Positions 46,701-51,040 of a stretch of 64,000 nt of DNA are shown piece after piece. The stretch's first letter is position 1. Each line of letters starts with the position of its first letter. Origin of the DNA: Asterias amurensis (Eukaryota > Echinodermata > Asteroidea > Forcipulatida > Asteriidae). The notes under the pieces were generated by a model, which did no database searches, was not told the DNA's origin, and worked only from the letters and a program-made list of their open reading frames with translations. Location of the stretch: assembly GCF_032118995.1 (NCBI RefSeq), contig NC_092665.1, forward strand, positions 11,140,512 to 11,204,511, read 5' to 3'. A program made the translations under genes and the position numbers.

Positions 46701-47395
46701 GGCGAGATGGGGCATTTTATATTCACATCCATGCATAGTTTGCCTTTGAAATGGGAGAAGCGCCCTTAACTTACCAGAGATTATTTGGTGTAAAAAAAAA
46801 ATACTCGAGTTGGGCTGTTTTGCCATGAGAGTGCCACAAGGGGGCTTTCTTGCCACCAAACATTCTCTTTTTGTTGTGGCGTGTCATGGCTAGCGGTTAA
46901 GAGCACTGGATTCAAGCGATGGTGTTCGATCAGCAGAGTGTGGGTTCGAATCCCGGTCGTGACACTTGCTACATAAAGTTGGGTGGGTAGTGCTTTCTGC
47001 TCTACCGGCCAGGCTTCGGAATGATGATACCCAAGCCTACATCCGTCTGGACTGTAAAGGGGGTAACCCTGTTTCAGCCCTAGGAGTAGGTGGCAACGGC
47101 CCATGGAAGAACAACAAATAATCGTAGCCCACACCTTGAAGTGGGCTGCAGACCTTGTGTGTCTGGCGAATTGCATAAAAATAAAAAAAATAAAAAAATA
47201 GAGGTAAATAGATCTATAATGTCTTCCTATAATTATTCCTTCATATAATTTCAGTGCGAAACATGCAAGACTGTTTTCCACAAGGCCTGCAAAGTGGACA
47301 CGGCTCCTTGCCCAAAGTGTGAACGCCGTCTCTTAAGACGTCGTCAGTTAGAATCCTCGCCGGAAGATCTTGATTTTGCATCTCCCTTCACGTAA
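25642..47395 (+). CDS. RUN plus Rubicon-homology domain protein, PLEKHM1-like (fifteen exons)
   Basis: Coding exons: 25642-25710, 26334-26374, 27289-27367, 28623-28718, 29363-29513, 32093-32239, 34197-34961, 35028-35068, 38789-38848 (or -38893), 40621-40723, 41668-41790, 43193-43305, 44182-44313, 45542-45712, 47255-47395. All are GT-AG with agreeing phases; 743 or 758 aa. Residues ~1-190 form a RUN domain (KICNLVEAVFLHDLKESY, CRAWVRLALNDGLLDSYMDA), closer by eye to PLEKHM1 than to Rubicon. An acidic Ser/Thr-rich linker of about 270 residues follows. The C-terminus is a zinc-binding Rubicon-homology domain (YQCKGCSRPVGI, CYYCYECHKDD, CGLCSQKGFICLIC, CETCKTVFHKAC, CPKC). This family links Rab7-bearing late endosomes and autophagosomes to lysosomes. 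PLEKHM1's two PH domains are not visible. Confidence 0.83.
25755..25918. repeat. Dispersed repeat (AAGGGCAAGGGCAC family)
   Basis: Shares GGGCAAGGGCACCAAGGCA, CACCCTATGAGGAAATTG and GTGAAGTATCAGG with 48513-48672. Partly self-complementary (TTGCC/GGCAA blocks). Confidence 0.5.
26334..26374 (+). CDS. RUN/RH gene, exon 2
   Basis: 41 nt encoding LQKDHISSDSAIR, phase 0 in and phase 2 out. Acceptor TTTTAATTTCAG, donor CGAAG before GTAAGA. Confidence 0.65.
26508..27217 (+). mobile_element. Candidate solo LTR (~710 bp), fossil
   Basis: It begins TGTGGCGAATCC, ends TTTTGTTACA, and is flanked on both sides by GTAC, the pattern of an LTR-retrotransposon LTR (TG...CA with a short target duplication). 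It has no coding region. Orientation is not certain. It lies in intron 2 of the RUN/RH gene. Family is unassigned; gypsy-like is a guess. Age cannot be judged from one copy. Confidence 0.4.
27289..27367 (+). CDS. RUN/RH gene, exon 3 (RUN core)
   Basis: Encodes SGETANKICNLVEAVFLHDL then KESYSSK, matching the conserved first RUN helix (LEAVFIHGL in PLEKHM1). Acceptor CCATGCACAG, donor AGTAAG before GTATAA. Confidence 0.75.
27456..27959. repeat. Foldback element (~500 bp)
   Basis: TTAAGCCCTTTTCACTCGG at the left faces CTCGTGTGAAAGGGGCT at the right. Repeated internal blocks include AGGGACCCTTGCTA and its relatives. The interior carries CATTTTGTCGTAGG and CAACAAAATGTAG. Confidence 0.5.
28025..28556. 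repeat. Foldback element with an internal second copy of its end
   Basis: TTAAGCTGTGTTCGCATTGG at the left faces CCAATGCAAACAGGGCTTTA at the right. A further GCTGTTCGCATTGGACTTAA at about 28470 makes a second, smaller palindrome with the same right end. Confidence 0.55.
28623..28718 (+). CDS. RUN/RH gene, exon 4 (RUN domain)
   Basis: Encodes TPWPFLVKFTHKDVVSQLKG then LGLISTEIGYCR. Acceptor TTTGCAATGCAG, donor TGTCGG before GTGAGT. Confidence 0.78.
28908..29270 (-). repeat. Family-1 TTAA foldback element
   Basis: Reverse orientation, TTAAAGACACTGGACCCTAT to AATAGTGTCCACTGCC. A small internal deletion lies near the left end. Confidence 0.68.
29363..29513 (+). CDS. RUN/RH gene, exon 5 (RUN signature)
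   Basis: Encodes AWVRLALNDGLLDSYMDAIL, the most conserved RUN segment, followed by YYKRTSFLRDTEEPHIM and NYLQ. Acceptor TTTTCTGTCAG, donor CTGCAAG before GTAAGA. Confidence 0.82.
29562..30090. repeat. Family-4 element split by a family-1 element
   Basis: TTAAAGGGTTTGGGTACTAC to CTTCAAGCTTACATGG is family 4. It resumes at 30023 with GATAGTGATGGTAGAAAGC and TTACTTGCTGAGGTGC. The right half of the family-4 palindrome is missing. Confidence 0.6.
29637..30022 (-). repeat. Family-1 TTAA foldback element (nested)
   Basis: TTAAAGACAGTGGACACTAT to CCAGTGCCTTTAA, well preserved. It sits inside the family-4 element. TTAA stands at both junctions. Confidence 0.75.
30095..31041. other. Intron, nothing recognised
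   Basis: Part of intron 5 of the RUN/RH gene. An imperfect hairpin lies at about 30650-30775 (AACGTTTTGCGGTGA facing TTTCACCGCAAACC). No coding segment. Confidence 0.4.
31042..31425 (-). repeat. Family-1 TTAA foldback element
   Basis: TTAAAGACACTGGACACTAT to GTCCAGTGCCTTTAA, reverse orientation, full length. Confidence 0.75.
31721..32082. repeat. Family-4 TTAA foldback element
   Basis: TTAAAGGGTCTGGGTACTTT at the left. The right end has degraded to AAAGTAGCCAAATCTTATAA. The arms share CACAATGTCC/GGACATTGTG and TATTACTTGCTGAGGTGC with its inverse. It ends 10 nt before exon 6 of the RUN/RH gene. Confidence 0.65.
32093..32239 (+). CDS. RUN/RH gene, exon 6 (end of RUN domain)
   Basis: Encodes GLVNFTFQLSFNSSLLNVWG then AAPLIIAGSWDEPRERNLS. 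The acceptor begins 10 nt after one transposable element, and another element starts 23 nt after the donor. Confidence 0.78.
32262..32638 (-). repeat. Family-1 TTAA foldback element
   Basis: TTAAAGACACTGGACGCTCC to GTCCACTGCCTTTAA. It starts 23 nt after the end of exon 6 of the RUN/RH gene. Confidence 0.72.
32865..33012. repeat. Diverged copy of the 17740-17912 palindrome
   Basis: GCCGTCGATTTGACAAA faces TTTGTGAAGTCGACG. CCTAACTTAGGATTAATC and GATTAATCCTAAGTTAGGA form the inner arms. The arms differ much more than in the 17740 copy, so it is older. Confidence 0.5.
33279..33336. repeat. Tight hairpin
   Basis: ATGCGCATGACAAGTAATAG then CTCCCCGGGAG then CTATTCTACTTGTCATGCGC. A partial third arm (GCTATTATACTTGTCATGCG) follows at about 33361. 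Confidence 0.6.
33549..33674. repeat. Foldback element (~126 bp)
   Basis: GGGTGACTATAGTTGATATG faces ATTGACTAGTCACCC. The core is AGTTGACAAACTAGTCCC facing AACTAGTTTGTCAACT around CCTCGGCTCCGCCTCGG. Confidence 0.6.
33759..34170 (+). mobile_element. tRNA-derived SINE
   Basis: A-box-like GTGGCCTAGCGGATAAGAGC and B-box-like GGTTCAAGTCCCAGCC. The body is shared with 25081 (TTAAGCAAGACATTTAACCC, AAAAGAACACAGTGCAC). The 3' end is GTGCGATATAAAAACATATT then ATT-like. It ends 26 nt before exon 7 of the RUN/RH gene, in sense. Confidence 0.68.
34197..34961 (+). CDS. RUN/RH gene, exon 7 (long disordered linker)
   Basis: 765 nt, the largest exon. The product is Ser/Thr/Glu-rich and lacks a recognisable fold. 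It contains SSNPFDLQ (an NPF motif of the kind bound by EH domains), a strongly acidic run (DKKDEEEDEDIFK), and many SP/TP sites. Acceptor TTGATATCTTCAG, donor CCACATA before GTAAGT. Confidence 0.75.
35028..35068 (+). CDS. RUN/RH gene, exon 8
   Basis: 41 nt encoding NYIPQNSHRQETEK. Acceptor AAAATTTTCAG, donor GAAAAG before GTAAGA. Phases fit both neighbours. Confidence 0.62.
35219..35302. repeat. Fragment of the 42801-43131 element (one end)
   Basis: ACTCTACCTGGCAAGTAGAT through TGTTACCGCAAGCCAAATAT, then GATACCTCACCATGCAATGC, almost identical to about 43075-43150. Confidence 0.55.
35810..36388 (+). mobile_element. Non-autonomous DNA element carrying a THAP-domain remnant
   Basis: Terminal repeats TTAAAGTCACCTGGAA and TTCCAGGTGACTTTAA match over 16 bp. 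Inside, ATG at 36067 opens a 29-codon frame (MPTKCIAAGCNKTTKDGFSL then HGWSDSQEQ), the start of a THAP zinc-finger (C2CH) domain, stopped at 36154-36156. THAP domains are the DNA-binding part of P-element-type transposases, so this is read as a deletion derivative of such a transposon. It lies in intron 8 of the RUN/RH gene. Confidence 0.55.
36544..36930. repeat. Family-4 TTAA foldback element
   Basis: TTAAAGGGTTTGAGTACCTT at the left and GGTATCAAAACCCTTAA at the right. Its right TTAA is shared with the next element. Confidence 0.6.
36927..37302 (-). repeat. Family-1 subfamily (GGGAAGGTACACG ends)
   Basis: TTAAAAGGGAAGGTACACGT at the left faces ACGTGTACCTTCCCTTT at the right. The interior is of family-1 type (CAAAGACCAGTCTTCTCACT, GAGCCGTTTCTCACAATG), but the terminal 20 bp differ. 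A small palindrome GACTTCTAGCTAGAAGTC sits in the middle. Confidence 0.68.
37306..38642. repeat. Large foldback (~1.3 kb) with CCGGTCTAA-rich ends
   Basis: The left end (GTTCAGACAGCGTACTAACT, then AGACCCGAACCGGTCTAAC) faces the right end (GGTCTAAGTGGACTTAGACC, GTACGGCGTGTGAAC). Both ends hold several AACCCGATCCGG/AACCCGAACCGG motifs in both orientations. The interior, about 37460-38440, is unrelated sequence with no clear coding content. Confidence 0.55.
38646..38780 (+). repeat. CCTAATCC-type short tandem repeats before exon 9
   Basis: About five imperfect copies of TTAATCCTAATCCCTCCTCC. The first part (GAATACATACTTCTGGTTTC) also occurs at about 36502-36546, left of the cluster of inserted elements. 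Confidence 0.55.
38789..38893 (+). CDS. RUN/RH gene, exon 9 with two in-frame donors
   Basis: Acceptor AATCCCTAG. The exon encodes AQGSRISQSSDLDDITSDFE up to a weaker donor (GAG before GTAATT, 38848), or 15 more residues, VIPLSTSPTSQYADA, up to a consensus donor (GCT before GTAAGT, 38893). Both keep phase 0. The longer form creates the acidic-plus-FEVI arrangement of an LC3-interacting motif. Confidence 0.62.
38945..39130 (-). mobile_element. 3'-end fragment of a LINE
   Basis: On the minus strand it ends in an ATT-rich tail preceded by a GCGCTTTATAAGCAT-type segment, like the 3' ends at 45316, 45728 and 57759. Confidence 0.4.
39171..39560. repeat. Foldback element (~390 bp)
   Basis: TTTACCGTAATTTTCGGATT faces AATCCGAAAATTACAGTAA. 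No coding capacity. Confidence 0.6.
39563..39735. repeat. Short diverged TTAA element
   Basis: TTAAAGGGAACGCACACC faces ATGAACCTTCCCTTAA. Interior scraps resemble the family-1 subfamily. It adjoins the previous element. Confidence 0.4.
40115..40213. repeat. Half copy of the GGCCCAATTTC foldback family
   Basis: TGCTTAGCACAGACAAATGT through TTTTGAAATTGGGCTCTGG. Compare the complete copy at 50101-50340. Confidence 0.4.
40621..40723 (+). CDS. RUN/RH gene, exon 10 (start of RH domain)
   Basis: Encodes RTQSLLAMVTEIGREKGLDR then QNYQCKGCSRPVGI. The CxxC is the first zinc-ligand pair of the Rubicon-homology domain; PLEKHM1 has CFCAGCSRQIGF at this point. Confidence 0.8.
40745..41235 (-). mobile_element. 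LINE reverse-transcriptase C-terminal fragment
   Basis: An open frame of 153 codons at 40760-41221 includes LYSCEAWTLTPKLEKQINGC, YTRLLRTALNIHWSQHMTN, RRMHFAGHCYRS and KPGTPALTYTDIL. This is the conserved tail that follows the RT domain in many invertebrate non-LTR retrotransposons. It is 5'-truncated and lies in antisense in intron 10 of the RUN/RH gene. The clade is not certain. Confidence 0.7.
41308..41545. repeat. GGCCCAATTTC-family foldback, diverged
   Basis: TAAATTCATAAAGCCTGTAA at the left and TTTGAAATTGTGGCC at the right. Inner GCTTAACAGAAACAAGGGAC as in 50101. Confidence 0.45.
41591..41623 (+). repeat. Intronic partial copy of exon 11's start
   Basis: TTTATGGCAAAGCTAGAGTG through AACTATGATT repeats the first ~32 nt of exon 11, with TGTAG before it, 77 bp upstream of the real exon. 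After it the sequence diverges (AAATAACTGTTAATC). Confidence 0.75.
41668..41790 (+). CDS. RUN/RH gene, exon 11 (RH domain)
   Basis: Encodes YGKARVCNYDGCYYCYECHK then DDEAIIPARILYNWDFRKHK. IPARI..NWD is diagnostic of the family. Acceptor CTCAATCTAG, donor CACAAAG before GTACAA. Confidence 0.83.
41895..42205 (+). mobile_element. LINE endonuclease-domain fragment
   Basis: The frame VYQRGHTLDVVITKDIRSFV, VTDPGLCDRDGN, SGDHYAISFTTH, KRHVKYRKLRSIDNEALKRS matches the C-terminal part of the APE-type endonuclease of non-LTR retrotransposons, where GHTLD and GDHYAI/SDH carry catalytic residues, and the linker after it. It is a fragment of about 100 codons ending in a stop. Confidence 0.68.
42298..42648 (+). 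repeat. Family-1 TTAA foldback element
   Basis: TTAAAGGCAGTGGACACTCT to GTCAAATGCCTTTAA. About 40 bp are missing near GATAGTAGTTTTTGAG. Confidence 0.7.
42801..43131. repeat. Foldback element with ~55-bp arms
   Basis: ATATTTGGTTTGCGGTAACA faces TGTTACCGCAAACCAAATAT. The arms continue with GTGTATCTATACTTACCAGG and CTACCTGGCAAGTAGATACA. A one-ended fragment lies at 35219. Confidence 0.65.
43193..43305 (+). CDS. RUN/RH gene, exon 12 (RH domain)
   Basis: Encodes VAVHTKSFLQQIEAMPLIDI then NECNPSLYKASSELNNIM, matching PLEKHM1's QPLINLQMVNASLYEHV. Acceptor TTCTTGATAG, donor ATCATG before GTGAGG. Confidence 0.8.
43495..43556 (+). mobile_element. LINE/SINE 3'-tail scrap
   Basis: AAAGCGCTCGAGTACCTTGT, GTGCTATATAAGACTG then TATTATTACTATTATTG, like the tails of the SINEs and LINE ends in this window. 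Confidence 0.4.
43569..43954 (+). repeat. Family-1 TTAA foldback element
   Basis: TTAAAGGCAGTGGACACTAT to TCCACTGTCTTTAA. The middle carries GACTTCAAGCCTGAAGTC instead of the GAGACCTC core, marking a subfamily shared with 47745 and 57225. Confidence 0.72.
44182..44313 (+). CDS. RUN/RH gene, exon 13 (RH helical segment)
   Basis: Encodes TVRSQLKYLKAYLFTCKKSV, KIWPREYMLDHVHLYTVQ. Acceptor TTTTGTTCTCAG, donor GTGCAG before GTAATA. Its last ~36 nt and the start of the intron are tandemly triplicated downstream. Confidence 0.8.
44278..44700 (+). repeat. Three tandem copies of exon 13's end plus intron start (~145-151 bp unit)
   Basis: GTACATGTTAGACCATGTCC through CAG and a GTRATA donor occurs with its last exon base at 44313, 44464 and 44609. 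Each copy is followed by GATTGGGGGCGTACAAGGAT, GGGTGGGGTGCACAGGGGTG and CTAAGGAGATGCAGACCAGG. Copies 2 and 3 lack the acceptor and the body of the exon. Confidence 0.85.
44760..45111. repeat. Family-2 TTAA foldback element (nested)
   Basis: TTAAAGCCATTGGACCCTTT to GTCAAATGGCTTTAA. The host family-1 sequence reads AATAATTG before and CATAAAAACT after, which rejoins to the family-1 consensus at a single TTAA. Confidence 0.78.
45316..45412 (-). mobile_element. LINE 3'-end fragment
   Basis: On the plus strand (AAT)n is followed by TTTTTATATAGCGTTTCACA and GAAGCACTTTACAAGAAGTA, the same type as 57759-57850. It is inserted in the family-1 element. Confidence 0.5.
45542..45712 (+). CDS. RUN/RH gene, exon 14 (RH zinc module)
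   Basis: Encodes DFLQVQSGVLLHFLRKVIVF, HVQQCGLCSQKGFICLICES and IIYPFDTDLTIR. Two CxxC pairs are visible. Acceptor GGTTTGGACAG, donor ATTAGG before GTGAGT. Confidence 0.83.
45728..45822 (-). mobile_element. LINE 3'-end fragment
   Basis: AATAGTAATAAGAATCGG then TTATTTAGCGCTTTATACAC and CTCAAAGCGCTTCCAACATT, the reverse of a LINE 3' terminus. It begins 15 nt after exon 14 of the RUN/RH gene. Confidence 0.4.
45840..46151. repeat. Family-3 TTAA foldback element, shortened
   Basis: TTAGAGGAACACATTGCCTT faces GGCAACGTGTTCCTTTAA. The centre (GATGAAACTTCGTCGCGATG) lacks most of the usual middle palindrome. Confidence 0.62.
46160..46410 (-). mobile_element. SINE fragment, antisense
   Basis: The reverse complement contains TGGCCAAGTGGATGAGAGCA, TGTTTCTGTTCAGCAGGGTG and AGGTTCGAGTCCAAGTC, then GAGCAAGACACTTAAC. 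It is the same SINE family as 25081 and 33759. Confidence 0.55.
46447..46545 (+). mobile_element. tRNA-like SINE head
   Basis: A-box-like GGTTAACTTAGTGGTA and B-box GGTTCAAATCC lie 48 bp apart. The anticodon region is not clear, so a SINE rather than a tRNA gene. Confidence 0.4.
46600..46846. repeat. Foldback element (~250 bp)
   Basis: CCTTTCATGGCATAACAGCC faces GGCTGTTTTGCCATGAGAG, with AACTCGA and TCGAGTT inside. Confidence 0.55.
46876..47205 (+). mobile_element. tRNA-derived SINE with A-rich tail
   Basis: ATGGCTAGCGGTTAAGAGCA and GGTTCGAATCCCGGTC are the A- and B-box regions. The body differs from 25081 (GGTTACCCC-type and CTAGGAGTAGGTGGCAACGG), and the tail is AAAAATAAAAAAAATAAAA. It ends about 49 nt before the last exon of the RUN/RH gene, in sense. 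Confidence 0.68.
47255..47395 (+). CDS. RUN/RH gene, last exon (C-terminal zinc knuckle)
   Basis: Encodes CETCKTVFHKACKVDTAPCP then KCERRLLRRR and a 15-residue tail, stop TAA at 47393-47395. Acceptor ATATAATTTCAG. Confidence 0.85.
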   Translation, partial: CETCKTVFHKACKVDTAPCPKCERRLLRRRQLESSPEDLDFASPFT

Positions 47396-47427
47396 TCAAC
47401 CTCATTCCCAACTATGGTAAGATGTCT

Positions 47428-47433
47428 AATAAA
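47428..47433 (+). terminator. Polyadenylation signal of the RUN/RH gene
   Basis: AATAAA lies 33 nt after the stop codon and 12 nt before a family-1 element. A very short 3' UTR is implied unless a later signal is used. Confidence 0.45.
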
Positions 47434-47444
47434 TGGTTTGGGGC

Positions 47445-47989
47445 TTAAAAGCAGTGGACACTGTTGGTAATTACTCAAATAATTATTAGCATGAAACTTT
47501 ACTTGGTAACGAGTAATGGGGAGAGGTTGATAGTATAAAACATTGTGAGAAACAGCTCCCTCTGAAGTAACGGTGTTTTTGAGAAAGAAGTACTTTTCCA
47601 CAAATTTGATTTTGAGACCTCAGAATTAGATTTTGAGGTCTCGAAATCAAGCATCTGAAAGCAACAACTTTGTGTGACAAGGGTGTTTTTTTCTTTCATT
47701 ATTATCATGCAACTTCGACAACTAATTGAGCTCAAAACATTGCTCCCTCTAAAGTAACGTAGTATTTGAGAAAGGGGTAATTTCTCACTCAAATATTAAA
47801 AGACTTCAGGCCTGAAGCCTTTTATTCTAGCATCTAGGTGTTTTTTCTTTCATTATTCTCTTGCAACTTCGATGACCGATTGAGTCAAAATCAATGTTCA
47901 AAGGTTCGTTACTGTATACATATGTTTGGATACACCAAGTGAGAATACTCGTCTTTGACAATATTACCAACGGTGTCCATTGCCTTTAA
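47445..47989 (+). repeat. Chimera of two family-1 elements
   Basis: It starts TTAAAAGCAGTGGACACTGT and runs through the GAGACCTC-core type to GAGCTCAAAA (47737). It then restarts at CATTGCTCCCTCTAAAGTAA with the other core type (GACTTCAGGCCTGAAG) and ends CCATTGCCTTTAA. Confidence 0.65.
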
Positions 47990-48512
47990 ACCACAGATAT
48001 TTCACAGCCACACTGCTGCTTGTATACAGTGACCATTATCCAAAACACTCTGCTGACTGACCATGGAAAACTGACCACAGGTCATTTCACTTGTCAACAA
48101 AACTACCTTCACTTCTACTCCCCTTCTTGGGAGGTTGTTGATCTCAAAATCTTGGTTTACAGTCTCAAGTATCAAGAGGGGGTTGTATTTTAGCTGCACT
48201 TTTACTGTGTTGTGTAAAAGTTCAGCTCACCGGTATTAATTTGTTATAATTTTGGGATCACAAGACCAGGGCTTTTACGTGTTTGGGTTCACTTATGTTA
48301 CGTTTAAAGGAAGGGTATACCTAAACAAATAATGACCACAAAATCATTTGTTAAGAAGCACTGCAGCTGTTGATGGAGTGTAAACATTTTGAGAAACAGT
48401 TCGTTTCGCAGGCATGTGGTTTTATAGAGAGCGACTCAAAAACGTTCAATGTGAGAAATGTTTTTTAGATTGTGTGTTCAAATGCAGGATTATTCTTCCT
48501 GCGTGGACATAA

Positions 48513-48672
48513 CCGCTTCAGGCCTGAATGCTTTGTTTTTAATAAGGGCAAGGGCACTAAGACAATTTCTCCTTGTTAAAGGGCACCCTATGAGAAAATT
48601 GTAAACTTCTACTGCAGCACCAAGGGGGCATTGAGGCAATCGCCACCAAACCCCCCGTGAAGTACCAGGGCC
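48513..48672. repeat. Dispersed repeat (AAGGGCAAGGGCAC family)
   Basis: AGGCCTGAATGCTTTG, AAGGGCAAGGGCACTAAG, CACCCTATGAGAAAATTG, GTGAAGTACCAGG; the second copy of 25755-25918. Confidence 0.5.
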
Positions 48673-48956
48673 CAATTTCGTAGTGCTGCTTAACAGTAAG
48701 CAAATTTGCATGCTTTTACTGTAGCAGAAAAATTTGCTTAAGCCTTAGCGTATTTCACAGGTTAGCAGAAAAATTGGGCGGCCATATTGCGTGTTTGCCA
48801 TGGATTTGCATTGTGACATCATTTATTTTCGTGCGGTAAGCACCGCAAGGTTAGCATGCCTTTTTTCGGTGTGCTTATGGTTAGCAGCGCTATGAAATAG
48901 CAATTGCACAGTTAGCACAAAATTGGCCGCTCAGCAACGCTATGAGGTTGGGTCCA
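48668..48956. repeat. GGCCCAATTTC-family foldback
   Basis: GGGCCCAATTTCGTAGTGCT faces GCTATGAGGTTGGGTCC. Inner GCTTAACAGTAAGCAAATT and related pieces. It directly follows the preceding repeat. Confidence 0.5.
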
Positions 48957-49081
48957 GGCCTGACAATTACTTTACTAAAAGTACACCGTAAGAAAATAAA
49001 TTGCATCTCTTGTACCCTCTTAGAAACTGTACCTTATTTATGTTTTTGTGTACTACATGTACTCATAAAAACTGACTGTTT

Positions 49082-49471
49082 TTAAAGGAACACGTTACCT
49101 TGGAACGGACGAGTTGGTCAAAACAAAAGCGTTTGTAACCGTTTTTTATATAATGCATATGGTTGGAAAGATGTTTTAAAAGTAGAATACAATGATCCAC
49201 ACAAGTTTGCCTCGAAATTGCGTGTTTTTTCATCTACTGTGCGAACTAACACGGTCGGCCATTTATGGGAGTCAAAATTTTGACCCCCATAAATGGCCGA
49301 CGTGTTAGTCGTTGAGGTAAAAGGAAAACCACGCAATTTCGAGGCATGTTTGTGTTGATCATTGTATTCTACTTTTACAACATCTTTCTACCCATATGCA
49401 TTTTATAAAAAACGGTTACAAACGCTTTTCAAAGACCAGCTGGACCGATCCGAGGCAATGCGTCCCTTTAA
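49082..49471. repeat. Family-3 TTAA foldback element
   Basis: TTAAAGGAACACGTTACCTT faces GAGGCAATGCGTCCCTTTAA. The centre near 49272 is TTATGGGAGTCAAAATTTTG then ACCCCCATAAATGG. Confidence 0.72.
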
Positions 49472-49696
49472 TAATCGCTGTGCTATTTACAGAATGTGCT
49501 GAATTTTGTTATTCTCTGGCAATAAGTTATTTACAAAACGTGCAGTTAAATTATTTAGGGCAATTGAATCTATGAAAACAATGTGTGATTGTGTCTCATA
49601 GAACAAATGTGTTTTTATAAAAGAGTATCAACATAAAACCACAAGGGCAACTGACTGGGTAAACTTTGAAATGATTTTTGGGGTTGAACAAAGAAT

Positions 49697-49769
49697 TGAC
49701 TAGAGTGGGATTCGAACCAACGACCTCCAGATTAACGTGCCGGCGCTCTACCAACTGAGTTATCTAGCC
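49697..49769 (-). mobile_element. 73-nt tRNA-like sequence (SINE head or tRNA pseudogene)
   Basis: Read on the minus strand it fits tRNA numbering exactly. A 7-bp acceptor stem (GGCTAGA with TCTAGTC) has discriminator A. The A-box is TAACTCAGTTGG and the B-box GGTTCGAATCC. The nominal anticodon is GTT (Asn), but position 33 is C where tRNAs have T, and D-, anticodon- and T-stems each have one mismatch. That favours a tRNA-derived SINE over a working gene. Confidence 0.5.
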
Positions 49770-50100
49770 CTATCTAGCCATACAACCGTTATTAAAGAGT
49801 GATACATTTCAAAGACTTGAAGGGAGGGTCATATTTTGGAAATGAACCCAGAAAGAAATGGTGTGATTTGTACCCGAAAGTTTATGTTTATAAAGATGGA
49901 AATGAAAGTAAGATACCTGTATAAAAATAAAAGAAATTCTGAAGTCCCTCCCCCCTCTGTTTGTAAGAAAACGATAAGAGTATGTGAATCTCAACAGTTC
50001 ACCTGCTGGTGACTTTTGTAATTTGCAAGGTGTCCGTTTGAGATTGCTGACCTCAATAAGTTCAGACAGCGATTGGTACCCGCACCACCTCGCTAAACCT

Positions 50101-50340
50101 GGCCCAATTTCATAAAGCCTGTAAGCACAAAAACTTGCTTAGCATGAAATTTCTTCCTTGATAAAAACAGGATTACCAACCAAAATTCCATGTGATTTGC
50201 AGGATAAGCAAGCAACAGCTGAATTTACGTCACAGGCAATGTGCAACAAACGGAAATATGGTTGGTAACCCTGTTTTTATCAAGGAAGAAATTTCATGAT
50301 AACAAATTGTTGTGCTTACAGGCTTTATGAAATTGGGCCC
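50101..50340. repeat. GGCCCAATTTC-family foldback, complete
   Basis: GGCCCAATTTCATAAAGCCT faces AGGCTTTATGAAATTGGGCC. Inner arms TTCTTCCTTGATAAAAACAG and CTGTTTTTATCAAGGAAGAA are perfect. About 240 bp, and probably the youngest copy here. Confidence 0.7.
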
Positions 50341-50649
50341 TGGATGGGTTTTCCTTTAGGATAAAGGTACGTGACAATTTTGACCCTGTTTTATCAACAA
50401 GTAAACACTGTATTCGGATGAAACTTCCACGTGTGACTTTTATTGAAACTTTCTTGTCTATAAATCAGCGTTAAGTTGAAAAAAAAAAAAACAAGTACCC
50501 TACCTTTAAAAGGCAATTATTTACAAAAATCAAACCTCATTTTAAAAGGAAAAATCCTAGGAATGTTTAGTTGAATGAATTAGACTTTTGAAGTTGTTGA
50601 GAATTTCAAATGTTATTTTGTTTATATTTGTTTGCTTAACAATATTGTG

Positions 50650-51040
50650 TTAAAGGCAGTGGACACTATTGGTAATTACTCAAAAATATTATTATCATAA
50701 AATCTTTCTTGATTACGTGTAATGGGGAGAGGTTGATAGTATAAAACATTGTGAGAAACAGCTCCCTATGAAGTGGTGTAGTTTTCGAGAAAGCAGTAAT
50801 TTTCCACGACTTTGATTGCGAGACCTCAGATTTAGAATTAGAGGTCTCGAAATCAAGCATCTGAAAGCACACAACTTTGTGTGACAAGGATGGTTTTTTC
50901 TTTCATAGTTATCTCGCAACTTCGACGACCAAAGTTAGCTCAAATTTGTCACAGGTTTGTTATTTTATGCATATATGTTGAGATACACCAAGTGAGAAGA
51001 CTGGTCTTTGACAATTACCAATAGTGTCCATTGTCTTTAA
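50650..51040 (+). repeat. Family-1 TTAA foldback element
   Basis: TTAAAGGCAGTGGACACTAT to CCATTGTCTTTAA. GAGACCTCAGATTTAGAATT core present. Confidence 0.75.

Noticed and set aside
25642-47395. Naming the gene RUBCN or PLEKHM1 outright
   Set aside because: The C-terminal domain alone fits both. RUN segments look closer to PLEKHM1, but PH domains are not seen, so no symbol is given.
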